In this document: positions 19,055-28,328 of the stretch, in pieces
How positions within the stretch are numbered: position 1 is the first letter of the stretch
Layout of the letters: each line of letters starts with the position of its first letter
DNA from: Borrelia hermsii DAH
GTDB lineage: Bacteria > Spirochaetota > Spirochaetia > Borreliales > Borreliaceae
Direction of reading: 5' to 3'
NCBI RefSeq assembly: GCF_023035675.1
Contig: NZ_CP073136.1
Location: forward strand, 863,977 to 927,976
Length of the DNA stretch: 64,000 nucleotides
Position numbers and translations under genes: made by a program
Notes under the pieces: generated by a model
Told to the model about the DNA's origin: nothing
Database searches by the model: none
The model's input: the letters and a program-made list of their open reading frames with translations, nothing else

Positions 19055-19835
19055 GCAGTTTTATTCCTAAGTGAAAAGGAACCATTCTCTCTTGCCCAAA
19101 AAGATTAGATGTAACATTGAGTTTATGAGGAAGGTTGTTAACTTTTGTTACAAGTGTGCTTGAACCACCTCCATCTAGATTAATAGAGTTGGTAATAGCA
19201 TAATTTAGTGATAGATCTATTGCTTCATTTAATGAGATTCCTTTGCTATTATTAGTACCTCTTCCTTCCACTGTTATTAGATATAGGTGTTTGTTTTCTT
19301 TATCGGTGCCTATTATTGTTCTTGGATGTTTATTCTCTTTAAAATTTTTAGTGTAATTTCCATTTGTAATTAAAGGAAAGAATCCGCTAAAACCATAATC
19401 AGAATTTTTGATCTCGTCTTGCTTAGGATTTAATATTATTTGATTGTTCTTAATTATAATTATCCCCTGAGCTTTTTTTGCATTGGATATTATTTTTTTA
19501 TCATATATATATAAACCATTAGGATAAAACATATTTTCTTTAATCTCATATGGGCTAGTGTTAATGGCAATATCTACTTTGTTAGAAAGTAAAAATTGGC
19601 TTGTTGTTTGGCCTTTAAAGTAATAATTATTCATTTTTTGATCATAAATAGGCTTTGGTATTATGAACTTTAAATTTTTGTTTTTAATCTTGACAATGAC
19701 GTAATTGCTTTCTTTAAAAGAACTTTTAATTATTTCATATTGCATGCCCACGTCTTCTGAATTGAGTGATTTTTGTGCTGATAAGACGCTTAATGACACA
19801 GTTAATATTATTATGCCTAAGATTTTTTTATTCAT
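19047..19835 (-). CDS. phosphodiester glycosidase (NAGPA/DUF2233) family protein
   Basis: The protein has 262 residues with an N-terminal signal peptide (LGIIILTVSLSVLSAQ), so it acts outside the cytoplasm. The NAGPA core is visible: DIAINTSPYE, then GFSGFFPLITNG, HPRTIIGTDKENKHLYLITVEGRG, and NSINLDGGGSSTL. The DGGGSSTL motif and the preceding R-T-x-x-G block are the family hallmarks. Homologues cleave GlcNAc-1-phosphodiester bonds or related cell-wall glycosides. The substrate in Borrelia is not known. It overlaps the following leftward gene's stop by 8 bases and belongs to a two-gene unit with it. Confidence 0.88.
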   Translation of the reverse strand: MNKKILGIIILTVSLSVLSAQKSLNSEDVGMQYEIIKSSFKESNYVIVKIKNKNLKFIIPKPIYDQKMNNYYFKGQTTSQFLLSNKVDIAINTSPYEIKENMFYPNGLYIYDKKIISNAKKAQGIIIIKNNQIILNPKQDEIKNSDYGFSGFFPLITNGNYTKNFKENKHPRTIIGTDKENKHLYLITVEGRGTNNSKGISLNEAIDLSLNYAITNSINLDGGGSSTLVTKVNNLPHKLNVTSNLFGQERMVPFHLGIKLPN

Positions 19836-20340
19836 TTCTTTTTATTTTATAAGAATAAATACTTTTAGGATAGTTTTTTAAGATTATATTTTTTATCTTT
19901 AAAGACATTTTGTAATCTTTTATTATTGCAATATTATATAACTGGTAGATTATTTTTATATCTAACTTTTTATTTTTTTGTAAAATGTCATTGATTTCCT
20001 CCTCGCTTATGCTCTTTTCATTGATTCTGAGTTTTAGTAACAAAATTTCATTTTTTATGTTTTCATCTTTAGGTGCTTTCATTTTTGTTAAAAAATTATT
20101 AGCTTCTTCGTATTTTTTTATTTTAAGTAAATATTTGATCATAAGTAAATGATAATACTCCAAGTTTAGATTTTTGATTGCATTTATTGTTTCGAGTTCT
20201 TTCGGTAAATTGTTATTTAAGTCATATAGCATGTATAGTTTATTTAATTTTTCAAACTTTTCTTTGTCTGTACCGTATGTTAGAGTAAGAGGGATTATTA
20301 ATAACAAGAGCAGTGATGTTTTAAATGGTATGAGATCCAT
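19828..20340 (-). CDS. exported helical (TPR-like) protein of unknown function
   Basis: The protein has 170 residues with a hydrophobic leader (SLLLLLIIPLTLTYG). The rest is helical and Lys/Leu/Asn-rich, with repeats such as EYYHLLMIKYLLKIKKYEEANNFL and IIYQLYNIAIIKDYKMSLKIKNIIL that resemble TPR helices. It lies upstream of, and overlaps, the phosphodiester glycosidase gene, so the two are probably co-translated. I recognise no specific family. Confidence 0.8.
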   Translation of the reverse strand: MDLIPFKTSLLLLLIIPLTLTYGTDKEKFEKLNKLYMLYDLNNNLPKELETINAIKNLNLEYYHLLMIKYLLKIKKYEEANNFLTKMKAPKDENIKNEILLLKLRINEKSISEEEINDILQKNKKLDIKIIYQLYNIAIIKDYKMSLKIKNIILKNYPKSIYSYKIKRNE

Positions 20341-20423
20341 GTGATTTTATTTTAAGTATTATATACTTTTTTAATGAGAATAAGAAGAAATGAATAAATT
20401 TTTTTCTTCTTATTCGTTATGAT

Positions 20424-21863
20424 TTAAATTTTGGATTTTATGTAGTTTGAAATTTGTTCGGATTTTGCTCCGAATATTACTTGAGTTTGATTTCCTGATG
20501 TAATGATTGTTCCAGTAGCTCCAAGTTTGTTCATTAAATCTTTATTTACTAATGAAGTAGACTTCACATCTACTCTGAGTCGTGTGAAGCATGAATCAAC
20601 ATTTGTTATATTATCAAGTCCCCCAAGAGCTTGAATGACTGCCTCAAAATCCCCATCTTGAGATAGCTTAGAAGTATTATTAGATATTGTTGGCTGTTTA
20701 GTATCATCTTCACGACCAGGTGTTTTGATTTTAAATGTTTTAATTAGTGCTGTGAAAATGGTAAAGTAGACAGCTCCAGTTACAAGTCCTATTGGGAGTA
20801 TTAGCAGAGCGTTTGTTGATTTTGGAAACATTAAGAAGTAATCTATTATTCCTGCTGAGAGTGCAAATGCTATGCGTATTTCAAATATATTAGTAATGAT
20901 TAATGCTATTCCAGTTAGAATAGCATGTATTAGATAAAGTAGAGGCGCTACTAACATGAATGTATATTCTATTGGTTCTGTAATGCCTGTTAGAAATGAT
21001 GTGAGTGCTGCTGAGAATAAAATACCACCTACTTCTTTTCTTCTTTCCTTTTTGGATGTTAAGTACATTGCAAGAGCAGCACCCGGTAGTCCAAAGAGCA
21101 TAATTGGATACATTCCTGATGTGAATGCACCAGCGGTTGGATCCCCATTTAAATATCTTGTAATTTCTCCTTGGATTATGTTTCCGTCCTTTGTAGTGTA
21201 TTCTCCGAATACAAAATATACTAAAGTGTTTAAAAGCTGATGTAGGCCTGTTATTATGAGTAATCTATTTAGGAATCCAAATACAAATACTCCCAGATGG
21301 CCGGCCTCTATCATCCAGATTCCAATTTGATTGATAGTTATTTGTAGTGGTGCCCATAGGAAACCAAATATTATGGCAAGTATTGCAGACAGCATTCCAT
21401 TAGCTATTGGCACTAGTCTTTGTCCTGAAAAGAAACCTAAAAATTGTGGTATTTTATAGTTTATTACTTTGTCGCTAAGCATGGCTGAACTTGCGCCTGT
21501 AATAATACCTCCCAAGACTGACATATTAACAGGTTCTGATTTCCCGTTGATTATTATTGTAAATGTAGATAATCCTGCATTTAAAATTAGGTATCCCACA
21601 GCCCCCCCTAGTGCTGCAGATGCCTTATTATTTTTAGATAGCCCCATGCCAGTTCCGATTGCAAATAGTATTGGTAAGTTTCCAAGAATGGCACTGCCTG
21701 ATTGTTCCATTAATTTACCAATTTGTCTAAGCATGTCAGAAGGTTCTGTAATTTCTATTATGAGATATCCAAATCCAAGTAAAAGTCCAGCAATTGGCAA
21801 AATGGCCGCAGGAGTTTGTAAGGCTTTTCCAAGATTTTGCATATTTTTCATCAAATTATTCAT
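20424..21863 (-). CDS. PTS glucose/N-acetylglucosamine-type transporter, fused IIC-IIB
   Basis: The product has 479 residues. The IIC domain (about 1-380, ten membrane segments) contains ITGLHQLLNTLVYFVFGEYT, GDPTAGAFTSGMYPIMLFGLPGAALAMY and FLTGITEPIEYTFMLVAPLLY, hallmarks of the glucose superfamily. The C-terminal IIB domain (about 405-479) carries the phospho-Cys in DSCFTRLRV. There is no IIA domain, so a separate IIA (Crr) must feed it. I chose the ATG preceded by GGGGGT. An ATG four codons upstream lacks a ribosome-binding site. The motifs are a mixture of PtsG-like and NagE-like, so sugar specificity (glucose, maltose or GlcNAc) stays open. A good promoter lies upstream. Confidence 0.92.
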   Translation of the reverse strand: MNNLMKNMQNLGKALQTPAAILPIAGLLLGFGYLIIEITEPSDMLRQIGKLMEQSGSAILGNLPILFAIGTGMGLSKNNKASAALGGAVGYLILNAGLSTFTIIINGKSEPVNMSVLGGIITGASSAMLSDKVINYKIPQFLGFFSGQRLVPIANGMLSAILAIIFGFLWAPLQITINQIGIWMIEAGHLGVFVFGFLNRLLIITGLHQLLNTLVYFVFGEYTTKDGNIIQGEITRYLNGDPTAGAFTSGMYPIMLFGLPGAALAMYLTSKKERRKEVGGILFSAALTSFLTGITEPIEYTFMLVAPLLYLIHAILTGIALIITNIFEIRIAFALSAGIIDYFLMFPKSTNALLILPIGLVTGAVYFTIFTALIKTFKIKTPGREDDTKQPTISNNTSKLSQDGDFEAVIQALGGLDNITNVDSCFTRLRVDVKSTSLVNKDLMNKLGATGTIITSGNQTQVIFGAKSEQISNYIKSKI

Positions 21864-21927
21864 ATTTACCCCCATTGATTAATATTGTTTATTAACTTTT
21901 AATAAGATTCTAGTTTAAGTAATGTTC

Positions 21928-21956
21928 ATTATATTTTTTAATATTTGTTTTGGCAA
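21928..21956 (-). promoter_or_regulatory. sigma-70-type promoter of the PTS IIBC gene
   Basis: On the minus strand a -35 TTGCCA (21956-21951) is separated by exactly 17 bases from a perfect -10 TATAAT (21933-21928). The untranslated leader to the chosen ATG would be about 57 bases. This suggests the PTS gene has its own start as well as possible read-through from hrpA. Confidence 0.65.
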
Positions 21957-21993
21957 CCTTAAGTGTGATTTATGAATTTTTTATTTAAAAAAA

Positions 21994-24480
21994 TTAAAAA
22001 AAGAAGTTTAATTTTTTGTAAACTTTATTTAATGTTTTTTTAATAGGGGCAAGTTTTTTAATACTGTCTTGATTGTCAATCAGGCTTTTGATGCTGTCCA
22101 TTGATTCTTCGATTGCTATGATAAAGCTTTTTTGAGGTTTTAGCCAAAAATTGCCAGAGTAGTCACTTCTGAGTGATAGGAAAAGTGCTGATTTTTTATT
22201 GGGATGTTTAATGAAATTCATAGTGCATTCTAAAATATTTTTTATCTTATCAACTTCATTAATGTTGACATTTGCGTTTTCATATGTTTGGATAAGCGTC
22301 CAGTCTGATTCCATACCATTTACTATACGCATTATTTCTATTAATTTCTTATTTTTAAATATTATTAAATTTTCATGTGTTAATGTTGCAAGGATATTTC
22401 TTATTGTTTTTTCTTCTTCGTTTTTTAGTCTTCTTAAAATTAATTCCTTAACTTCTTTTAAGCTAAGTGTTAATTGATTTTTATATTCATTTTGAGTTTT
22501 AAATTTTTTTCCCCCAATAGTTATTTCATTTTCTAATATAGGTTTTTTATCTTTTTTTGTTATAGTTTTCTGTACGTTATTTAATTTCTTATTCTCTTTT
22601 TGGGTATTTTTATGTTCATTTTCTTCAAATTGAATGTCATTGATCCATTCTTTTTTAAGGACCCCAATTGATCTGGCATATCTTTTACTTGTCTCAATTA
22701 TTTCTCCTGCAACGAAATATTTTACAGAATCTGTGTTAATAAGTGAGCCAGGATGAATTACTACATTTTGGGCTTTTATTGTTTTATATTTATTTTTTAA
22801 GCTTTTAAAGCAAATATAATCTTTCATGCCTCTCATTATAGATTTTAAGTAGCCTTCTTGATCAATTTCATGTGTGTGTACTATTGGTATGTTGAAGCTA
22901 CTTACAATATTTTCAAGTTGTCTTTGTACATTAGTAATCTCTTCAAGACCTTGTAAGTCTAGGTAGTTTTCTTTAGCAAAGTCTTCTTTGTTAATTGCTT
23001 TTTTGTAATCTTCAAATATATTAATAAATCCTATTAAATCACCTAGTGGATTTTTGTATTTCAGATGAGCTTGTCTAGCCTCTATTTCTTCGTTTTGAGG
23101 TAGTAAGAAAACCCCACTTGTAGATAGAAATGATAGTCCAATTGTGGTTGGATATATTGCTTTTTGATAGTTTATCATTGCTTCAACTAAAGCCCTTGAA
23201 TGTATTGGTATTAGAGGAAATATTATCATATATTTTCCAATTTCCGTAAGCTCATTTTTTTCATTTATTGCATCTAGGGATTTTAATATGTCACTTGCTG
23301 TTTGAATAGATTTAATTGATGGTTTGGAAATGAAGTCAAATTTTGTAAAATTTCTAATTCCGATATCTGCCATTCTTAATATTACTTCCGAGAGATCTGT
23401 TCTGTATATTTCTTCCTTTTGATATTCGTCTCTTAATTGATATTCATCTCTTTTATATAGTCTGTAACATGTTCCCTTTGAAAGTCTTCCTGCTCTTCCT
23501 GCTCTTTGTGTTGCAGATGATTTTGAAATTGGTACTTCTTGAAGTGAGTAAGTGTGTGTTTTCATCTGGAATTTATTTGTTTTAACTTTCCCGCTATCAA
23601 TTACTATCTTAATATTTTCAATTGTAATTGAAGTTTCTGCAATATTTGTTGATACTATAATTTTTCTTTTGTTCTTTGGGGTAGGCATAAATATTTGTTC
23701 TTGTGCTTCTTTTGCCATTCGACCATATAGAGGCAAGATTACTAAATCTTGTTTGGAGTTTAGTTCATAAATTGCTTTTATTGTTTCTTTTATTTCCTTC
23801 TCTCCAGATAGGAATATAAGGATATCACCTTCTTTTTTTTCTTTAATTATGCCGCTAATTATTTCTTTTATTTTTAATATCATTGACTTTGATGTGTTAA
23901 GTAGTGGTGGATTATAGATTATTTGTACAGGATAAGTAATTGTTTCTATATTAAGTATTGGAGCATTATTAAAGTATTTTGAAAATACTTTTGTATTTAT
24001 TGTGGCAGATGAGATTATGACTTTAAAATCGTTTCTTTTTTTTAAGATATCTTTAATAAGTCCTAGTATGAAATCTATGTTTAAACTTCTCTCATGAGCT
24101 TCATCTATTATTATTACGTCATATTCATAAAGTAGAGTGTCTTTTTTGAGTTCTTGTAATAAAACCCCGTCGGTCATTAATTTAATTTTGGTTTTGGGAC
24201 TTGTAATCTCTTGGAATCTTATTTTGTAACCCACCTCTTCTCCAAGGTTTACTCCAATGTGTTTTGCAATGTATTCTGCTATTGATATCGTAGCTATTCT
24301 TCTTGGTTGTGTTACACCAATTTTCCCAAGTTTTGCTAGTCCTGCTTCATATATTATTCTTGGTATTTGTGTGGTTTTTCCACTTCCTGTTGGACTCTCT
24401 ACGATTAAAACATTATTTGTTCTTAACTTTTTAATTAATTCATCTTTATATTTATAAATGGGAAGACAAAAATCATTCAT
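21994..24480 (-). CDS. hrpA: DEAH-box RNA helicase HrpA
   Basis: The 828-residue helicase is much shorter than the roughly 1300-residue E. coli HrpA but about the length I recall for the Borrelia protein. Motif I is ESPTGSGKTTQIPR (about residues 28-42), motif Ia VTQPRRIA, motif II IIDEAHERSLN, motif III SATIN, motif V STNIAETSITIENI and motif VI QRAGRAGR. The HA2/OB-fold regions follow, and a charged C-terminal tail of about 200 residues is family-poor. HrpA has been shown in B. burgdorferi to affect global protein levels and infectivity. The start lies 4 bases beyond the topA stop, so topA and hrpA are one unit. Confidence 0.95.
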   Translation of the reverse strand: MNDFCLPIYKYKDELIKKLRTNNVLIVESPTGSGKTTQIPRIIYEAGLAKLGKIGVTQPRRIATISIAEYIAKHIGVNLGEEVGYKIRFQEITSPKTKIKLMTDGVLLQELKKDTLLYEYDVIIIDEAHERSLNIDFILGLIKDILKKRNDFKVIISSATINTKVFSKYFNNAPILNIETITYPVQIIYNPPLLNTSKSMILKIKEIISGIIKEKKEGDILIFLSGEKEIKETIKAIYELNSKQDLVILPLYGRMAKEAQEQIFMPTPKNKRKIIVSTNIAETSITIENIKIVIDSGKVKTNKFQMKTHTYSLQEVPISKSSATQRAGRAGRLSKGTCYRLYKRDEYQLRDEYQKEEIYRTDLSEVILRMADIGIRNFTKFDFISKPSIKSIQTASDILKSLDAINEKNELTEIGKYMIIFPLIPIHSRALVEAMINYQKAIYPTTIGLSFLSTSGVFLLPQNEEIEARQAHLKYKNPLGDLIGFINIFEDYKKAINKEDFAKENYLDLQGLEEITNVQRQLENIVSSFNIPIVHTHEIDQEGYLKSIMRGMKDYICFKSLKNKYKTIKAQNVVIHPGSLINTDSVKYFVAGEIIETSKRYARSIGVLKKEWINDIQFEENEHKNTQKENKKLNNVQKTITKKDKKPILENEITIGGKKFKTQNEYKNQLTLSLKEVKELILRRLKNEEEKTIRNILATLTHENLIIFKNKKLIEIMRIVNGMESDWTLIQTYENANVNINEVDKIKNILECTMNFIKHPNKKSALFLSLRSDYSGNFWLKPQKSFIIAIEESMDSIKSLIDNQDSIKKLAPIKKTLNKVYKKLNFFF

Positions 24481-24483
24481 ATC

Positions 24484-27021
24484 CTACATTAGTCCGCACA
24501 CATAAGCTGCATCTATTTGATCAAGGTCAATATTAGTAGGCAAATCAACCTTTTTCCTCTTAATTTTAGCATATAATTTATCATTTTGTCTGTAAACATA
24601 GATTTTATTTCCAACTTTATTTTTTGATAGTGGTATTGTTTTTACGATAATACCATTTTTTTCTAATTTCGCGTCTAGTAGTTTAATTGATTCTTCTAGT
24701 GTTATGTCGTATGCTTTCATATCTTTTTTTAGTGGGCATATTATGCTATTGTTTTCAGTTTTAATATAATCTCCAAAAATTCCTGTTGTAGCAATTATTT
24801 TTTCATGAGTTTGTGGATATTCTCCTATTACTTTTGGAAGTGAGAGTAACTTAAGAGCAAGCTCTAAGGTTAGATTTTCATATTCTATGTTTTTTGTTGA
24901 AACTTTTTTAGCTTTTATTATTTTAGGTTTTTTGGGCTTACCTGTTTTTGTAAATTCTTGTGGCGCATAAACATCCTCTCCAAGTTGGACAATTCCTCCA
25001 TATTTTGAATTTTTGTATATTACATTAAGCCCCGTTACAGGATCAACTCCTAATATATTGGGTTGTATTTCTTTTTCTGCTATTATTTTTTTTATTTCAT
25101 CTTCTTTATATAAGTTTTCTAATGGTGTTGTTACATTAATTGAGTAATTATTTCCATTAAAAATTAAATAAGGCCCAAACTTGCCAATGTTGATTTTATA
25201 ATTAAACTTCTCGTCATTATTGTATTCATGGACTATTCTAAATTCTTCAGGGCTAATAATGGGTTCTATTTTATTTACTGTATTCTTAAGGCCTTCTTCT
25301 CCATTATAAAATTTATTTAGATATTTTATTTTGTCTAGTGTGCCTATTGCGATTTTGTCTAAGTTTTCTTCCATGTGGGATGTGAATTTTAGTTCAATTA
25401 GTACTGGGAAATATTTTTTTAAAAGATTTGTTACAGCAGCTCCTTTTATTGTTGGTATTAGCGTATTATTTTGTTTAAATATATATTCTCTTTCAAAGAG
25501 TGTTGAGATAATAGTTGAATAAGTTGAAGGACGTCCTATGCCTTCTTTTTCAAGCTTTTGTACAAGTGATGCTTCTGTATATCTAAGTGGGGGTTTTGTT
25601 TCATGTTCTTCTGGTTTTATATCTAGTATGATAAATTTATCACCTTCTTTTATGAGGGAAAAATCCATGATATTGTTTTCATAAGATTCTTTATTATTTT
25701 TAAGAAACCCATCAAAAATAAGGTTTGTGAAACTTGCTTTAAAAGTTAAATTTTCATATTTCAATGTTATTTTAATAACTTTTTTTATTGCGTCTTTCAT
25801 GACGGATTCAATAGTTCTATCCCATATTATTTTATATATTTCTCTGGCAGTTTCGCTTTCTATTTGTATTTGTTCAGGAGGGGTGAACATTTCAGAAGGT
25901 CTTATGGATTCATGTGCATCTTGAGCCATTTTTACTTTAACATATACTCTGTCATTTGTTTCTATATATTCTTCACCGTATTTTTGTTTTATAATATTTT
26001 TTATTTTTTCTCTTGCGGTTTTTGCAATGTTATAAGAATCTGTTCTCATATAAGTTATGTAACCACGTTCATATAATTTTTGTGCATAATTCATAATTTG
26101 TTTGGTTCCTATTTTTAATCGTCTGTTTACTTCTTGTTGAAGGGAAGATGTAATGAATGGTTTAGGAGGAGCTTGTTTTGTTTCTTTTGTTTCAATTGAA
26201 ATCACCTCGATCTCTTTTGTCTTTTTTAACTCCTTTGTAAGCACATTCATTAATGTTTTGTCTATTGCAATTGTCTTATCAGGATTGTGTAAAACCCCTG
26301 TATCGTTTACAAAGTCTTTGCTCTCAGCTACATTTTTATTTTCAATCTTTTCTAATGTTGTTTTAATCTGTATATCATTTTTGTTATGTTTGCATTCAAG
26401 TGTAATGGAATAATAATTGGCTTTCTTGAAATTTATTCTTGCCATTTCTTTTTCTATAATTAATTGAAGACCAACGGATTGTACTCTGCCAGCAGAAAGT
26501 CCGTAAGCAATTTTTTTCCAAAGTAGAGGAGAGATAGTATATCCATAAAGTCTATCTATTATTCTTCTTGTCTCGCCAGCATTAACGAGATTCATATTAA
26601 TCTCTCTTGTATTGTTTAGTGAATCGATTATTGCACTTTTTGTAATTTCATGAAATACCATTCTTTTATAATTTTTAATTTGTAATACTTCTTTTAAATG
26701 GAAAGCTATTGTTTCGCCTTCTCTATCTTGGTCAGTTGCAAGGTAAATTTCATCTTGCTCTTTTATGAGATTTTTTAGTTTTTCAATTACTGTTTTTTTG
26801 TTGCTTGGAATAATGTAGAGTGGTTTAAAGTCATTTTGATAATCTATAGAGAGGTTTGCCCATTCAAATTTTTTATATTCATCAGGTATTTCTTTAGCAC
26901 TGTTTGGTAAATCTCTTATATGTCCTATGCAAGCTTCTACTGAAAATGAGTTATCAAGATATTTCTTTATTGTTGTTGCTTTTGTTGGTGATTCTACTAT
27001 TATTAATTTTCTTTGTTGCAT
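24484..27021 (-). CDS. topA: DNA topoisomerase I
   Basis: The 845-residue type IA topoisomerase relaxes negative supercoils. The Toprim domain has [15 protein letters not shown] at the N-terminus and [15 protein letters not shown] with the metal-binding acidic residues. The catalytic Tyr lies in [26 protein letters not shown] is the usual core block. The C-terminal region (from about residue 620) has repeated GxFGPY and GIFGDYI units of the topoisomerase C-terminal repeat type, and no Cys4 zinc fingers. Its start is close to the divergent sbcD gene. hrpA follows immediately. Confidence 0.97.
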   Translation of the reverse strand: MQQRKLIIVESPTKATTIKKYLDNSFSVEACIGHIRDLPNSAKEIPDEYKKFEWANLSIDYQNDFKPLYIIPSNKKTVIEKLKNLIKEQDEIYLATDQDREGETIAFHLKEVLQIKNYKRMVFHEITKSAIIDSLNNTREINMNLVNAGETRRIIDRLYGYTISPLLWKKIAYGLSAGRVQSVGLQLIIEKEMARINFKKANYYSITLECKHNKNDIQIKTTLEKIENKNVAESKDFVNDTGVLHNPDKTIAIDKTLMNVLTKELKKTKEIEVISIETKETKQAPPKPFITSSLQQEVNRRLKIGTKQIMNYAQKLYERGYITYMRTDSYNIAKTAREKIKNIIKQKYGEEYIETNDRVYVKVKMAQDAHESIRPSEMFTPPEQIQIESETAREIYKIIWDRTIESVMKDAIKKVIKITLKYENLTFKASFTNLIFDGFLKNNKESYENNIMDFSLIKEGDKFIILDIKPEEHETKPPLRYTEASLVQKLEKEGIGRPSTYSTIISTLFEREYIFKQNNTLIPTIKGAAVTNLLKKYFPVLIELKFTSHMEENLDKIAIGTLDKIKYLNKFYNGEEGLKNTVNKIEPIISPEEFRIVHEYNNDEKFNYKINIGKFGPYLIFNGNNYSINVTTPLENLYKEDEIKKIIAEKEIQPNILGVDPVTGLNVIYKNSKYGGIVQLGEDVYAPQEFTKTGKPKKPKIIKAKKVSTKNIEYENLTLELALKLLSLPKVIGEYPQTHEKIIATTGIFGDYIKTENNSIICPLKKDMKAYDITLEESIKLLDAKLEKNGIIVKTIPLSKNKVGNKIYVYRQNDKLYAKIKRKKVDLPTNIDLDQIDAAYVCGLM

Positions 27022-27095
27022 AAAACCCTTATCATATATAATATAACATAATGTGTAAATTGTTATAATTTTTCAATAAAAATAGTGCGGTATTT
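27022..27095. promoter_or_regulatory. divergent promoter region topA/sbcD
   Basis: Rightward, an extended -10 element TGTTATAAT lies at 27061-27069, 27 bases before the sbcD ATG, with no good -35. Leftward, several overlapping TATATT/TATAAT-like boxes lie around 27034-27048 ahead of topA. No inverted repeat of note is seen. Confidence 0.5.
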
Positions 27096-28328
27096 ATGAG
27101 TACTTATAGGGTTTTACATACATCTGATTGGCATATTGGTAAAAAAATTGGGAATTTTTCTAGAATTAGTGAGCAACAAAGCTTTTTAAGTTTTTTATTG
27201 GAATTTATTAAAAATGAAAAGATTGATCTTTTGCTTATTGCTGGTGATGTTTATGATTCAAAGAGACCTGGACTTGAGGAACAAAAATTAATAAATGATT
27301 TTTTTTACGAATTGTCTTTTACGTCTTGTAAATGGTGTGTGGTTATTACTGGAAACCATGATAAGAAAGATTATTTTAAGATTAATAAAAAGATACTTTC
27401 AAAGTTTAATTTTTTTTTAATTACTGAAGATGAACTTGCCAATCAAGTGGTGTTTTTAGAAGATCGTGGTGATATTAAATTTATTATTGTCTGCGTGCCT
27501 TACATTAATGAAAGACTTATTGTGGATCAAGATTGTAAGAATATAGAGCTACATAATGATGTTTTTCTTAAAAACCTTGAAAAAGCTTATAAAGATCAAA
27601 TATCAAAGATTATTGGAACTCTTGATGAACAGTATCTTAATATTCCTAAAATATTGATTGCACATTCTTTTTTCTCTAGTAGTAGCGTAGTTGGTAATAT
27701 TGGAAATAGTCCTATTTTGCCTGTTAGTGTTTTTGGCAATAATTTTTCTTATGTTGCGCTTGGACATATTCATAATTTTAAAAAATTAAAAGATAATATA
27801 GTTTATTCAGGTTCACCAATTCAATATTCATTTGATGAGGATATTAAGAAATATGTGAATGTATTGTTTTTCAGTAATGGTAAATTAGTTGAGCAAAATA
27901 AGATTTTACTTCCTGTGTTTGGTAAATTGCATTTTTTACAAGGTTCTTTTAATGAGATTATGAGTGATTTGCAGAAGATTAAGAATGAAATTTCTTATCT
28001 TTGTTACTTAAAAATTGAACTTAATGAGAGAGTGGATGCGGAATTTGAGGAGCAGATTTATGATTTGGCAAAATCAAGTTTAATCAATATATTTGATATT
28101 TATCATAATTTAGTAGATTCAGGAGAGGAGTCTTTAAGAGAAGGGAGAAGGTTGCTTAGTAGGGATGAAGTACTAAATAGAGATGAAAAGTATTTTTTTC
28201 AAGAAAAATTAAAAAGAGATATTATGAATGGTTTTAGGAGAGGAAATAAATTTAAAGAAGAAGAACTTATTGCTCTTTTTGAAGAAGTATTACTTAAGGG
28301 AAGAGCAGGCGAATATGAGAATAAATAA
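27096..28328 (+). CDS. sbcD: exonuclease SbcCD subunit D
   Basis: The 410-residue calcineurin-type nuclease is the Mre11 counterpart. The metal-binding motifs appear in order: HTSDWHIGK (residues 8-16), [29 protein letters not shown] and ALGHIHNFK. The C-terminal part matches the SbcD capping and SbcC-binding region only weakly. With SbcC it forms the ATP-dependent nuclease that opens DNA hairpins and cleans blocked ends, which is of special interest in a genome with covalently closed hairpin telomeres. The stop overlaps the sbcC start by 14 bases. Confidence 0.95.
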   Translation: MSTYRVLHTSDWHIGKKIGNFSRISEQQSFLSFLLEFIKNEKIDLLLIAGDVYDSKRPGLEEQKLINDFFYELSFTSCKWCVVITGNHDKKDYFKINKKILSKFNFFLITEDELANQVVFLEDRGDIKFIIVCVPYINERLIVDQDCKNIELHNDVFLKNLEKAYKDQISKIIGTLDEQYLNIPKILIAHSFFSSSSVVGNIGNSPILPVSVFGNNFSYVALGHIHNFKKLKDNIVYSGSPIQYSFDEDIKKYVNVLFFSNGKLVEQNKILLPVFGKLHFLQGSFNEIMSDLQKIKNEISYLCYLKIELNERVDAEFEEQIYDLAKSSLINIFDIYHNLVDSGEESLREGRRLLSRDEVLNRDEKYFFQEKLKRDIMNGFRRGNKFKEEELIALFEEVLLKGRAGEYENK

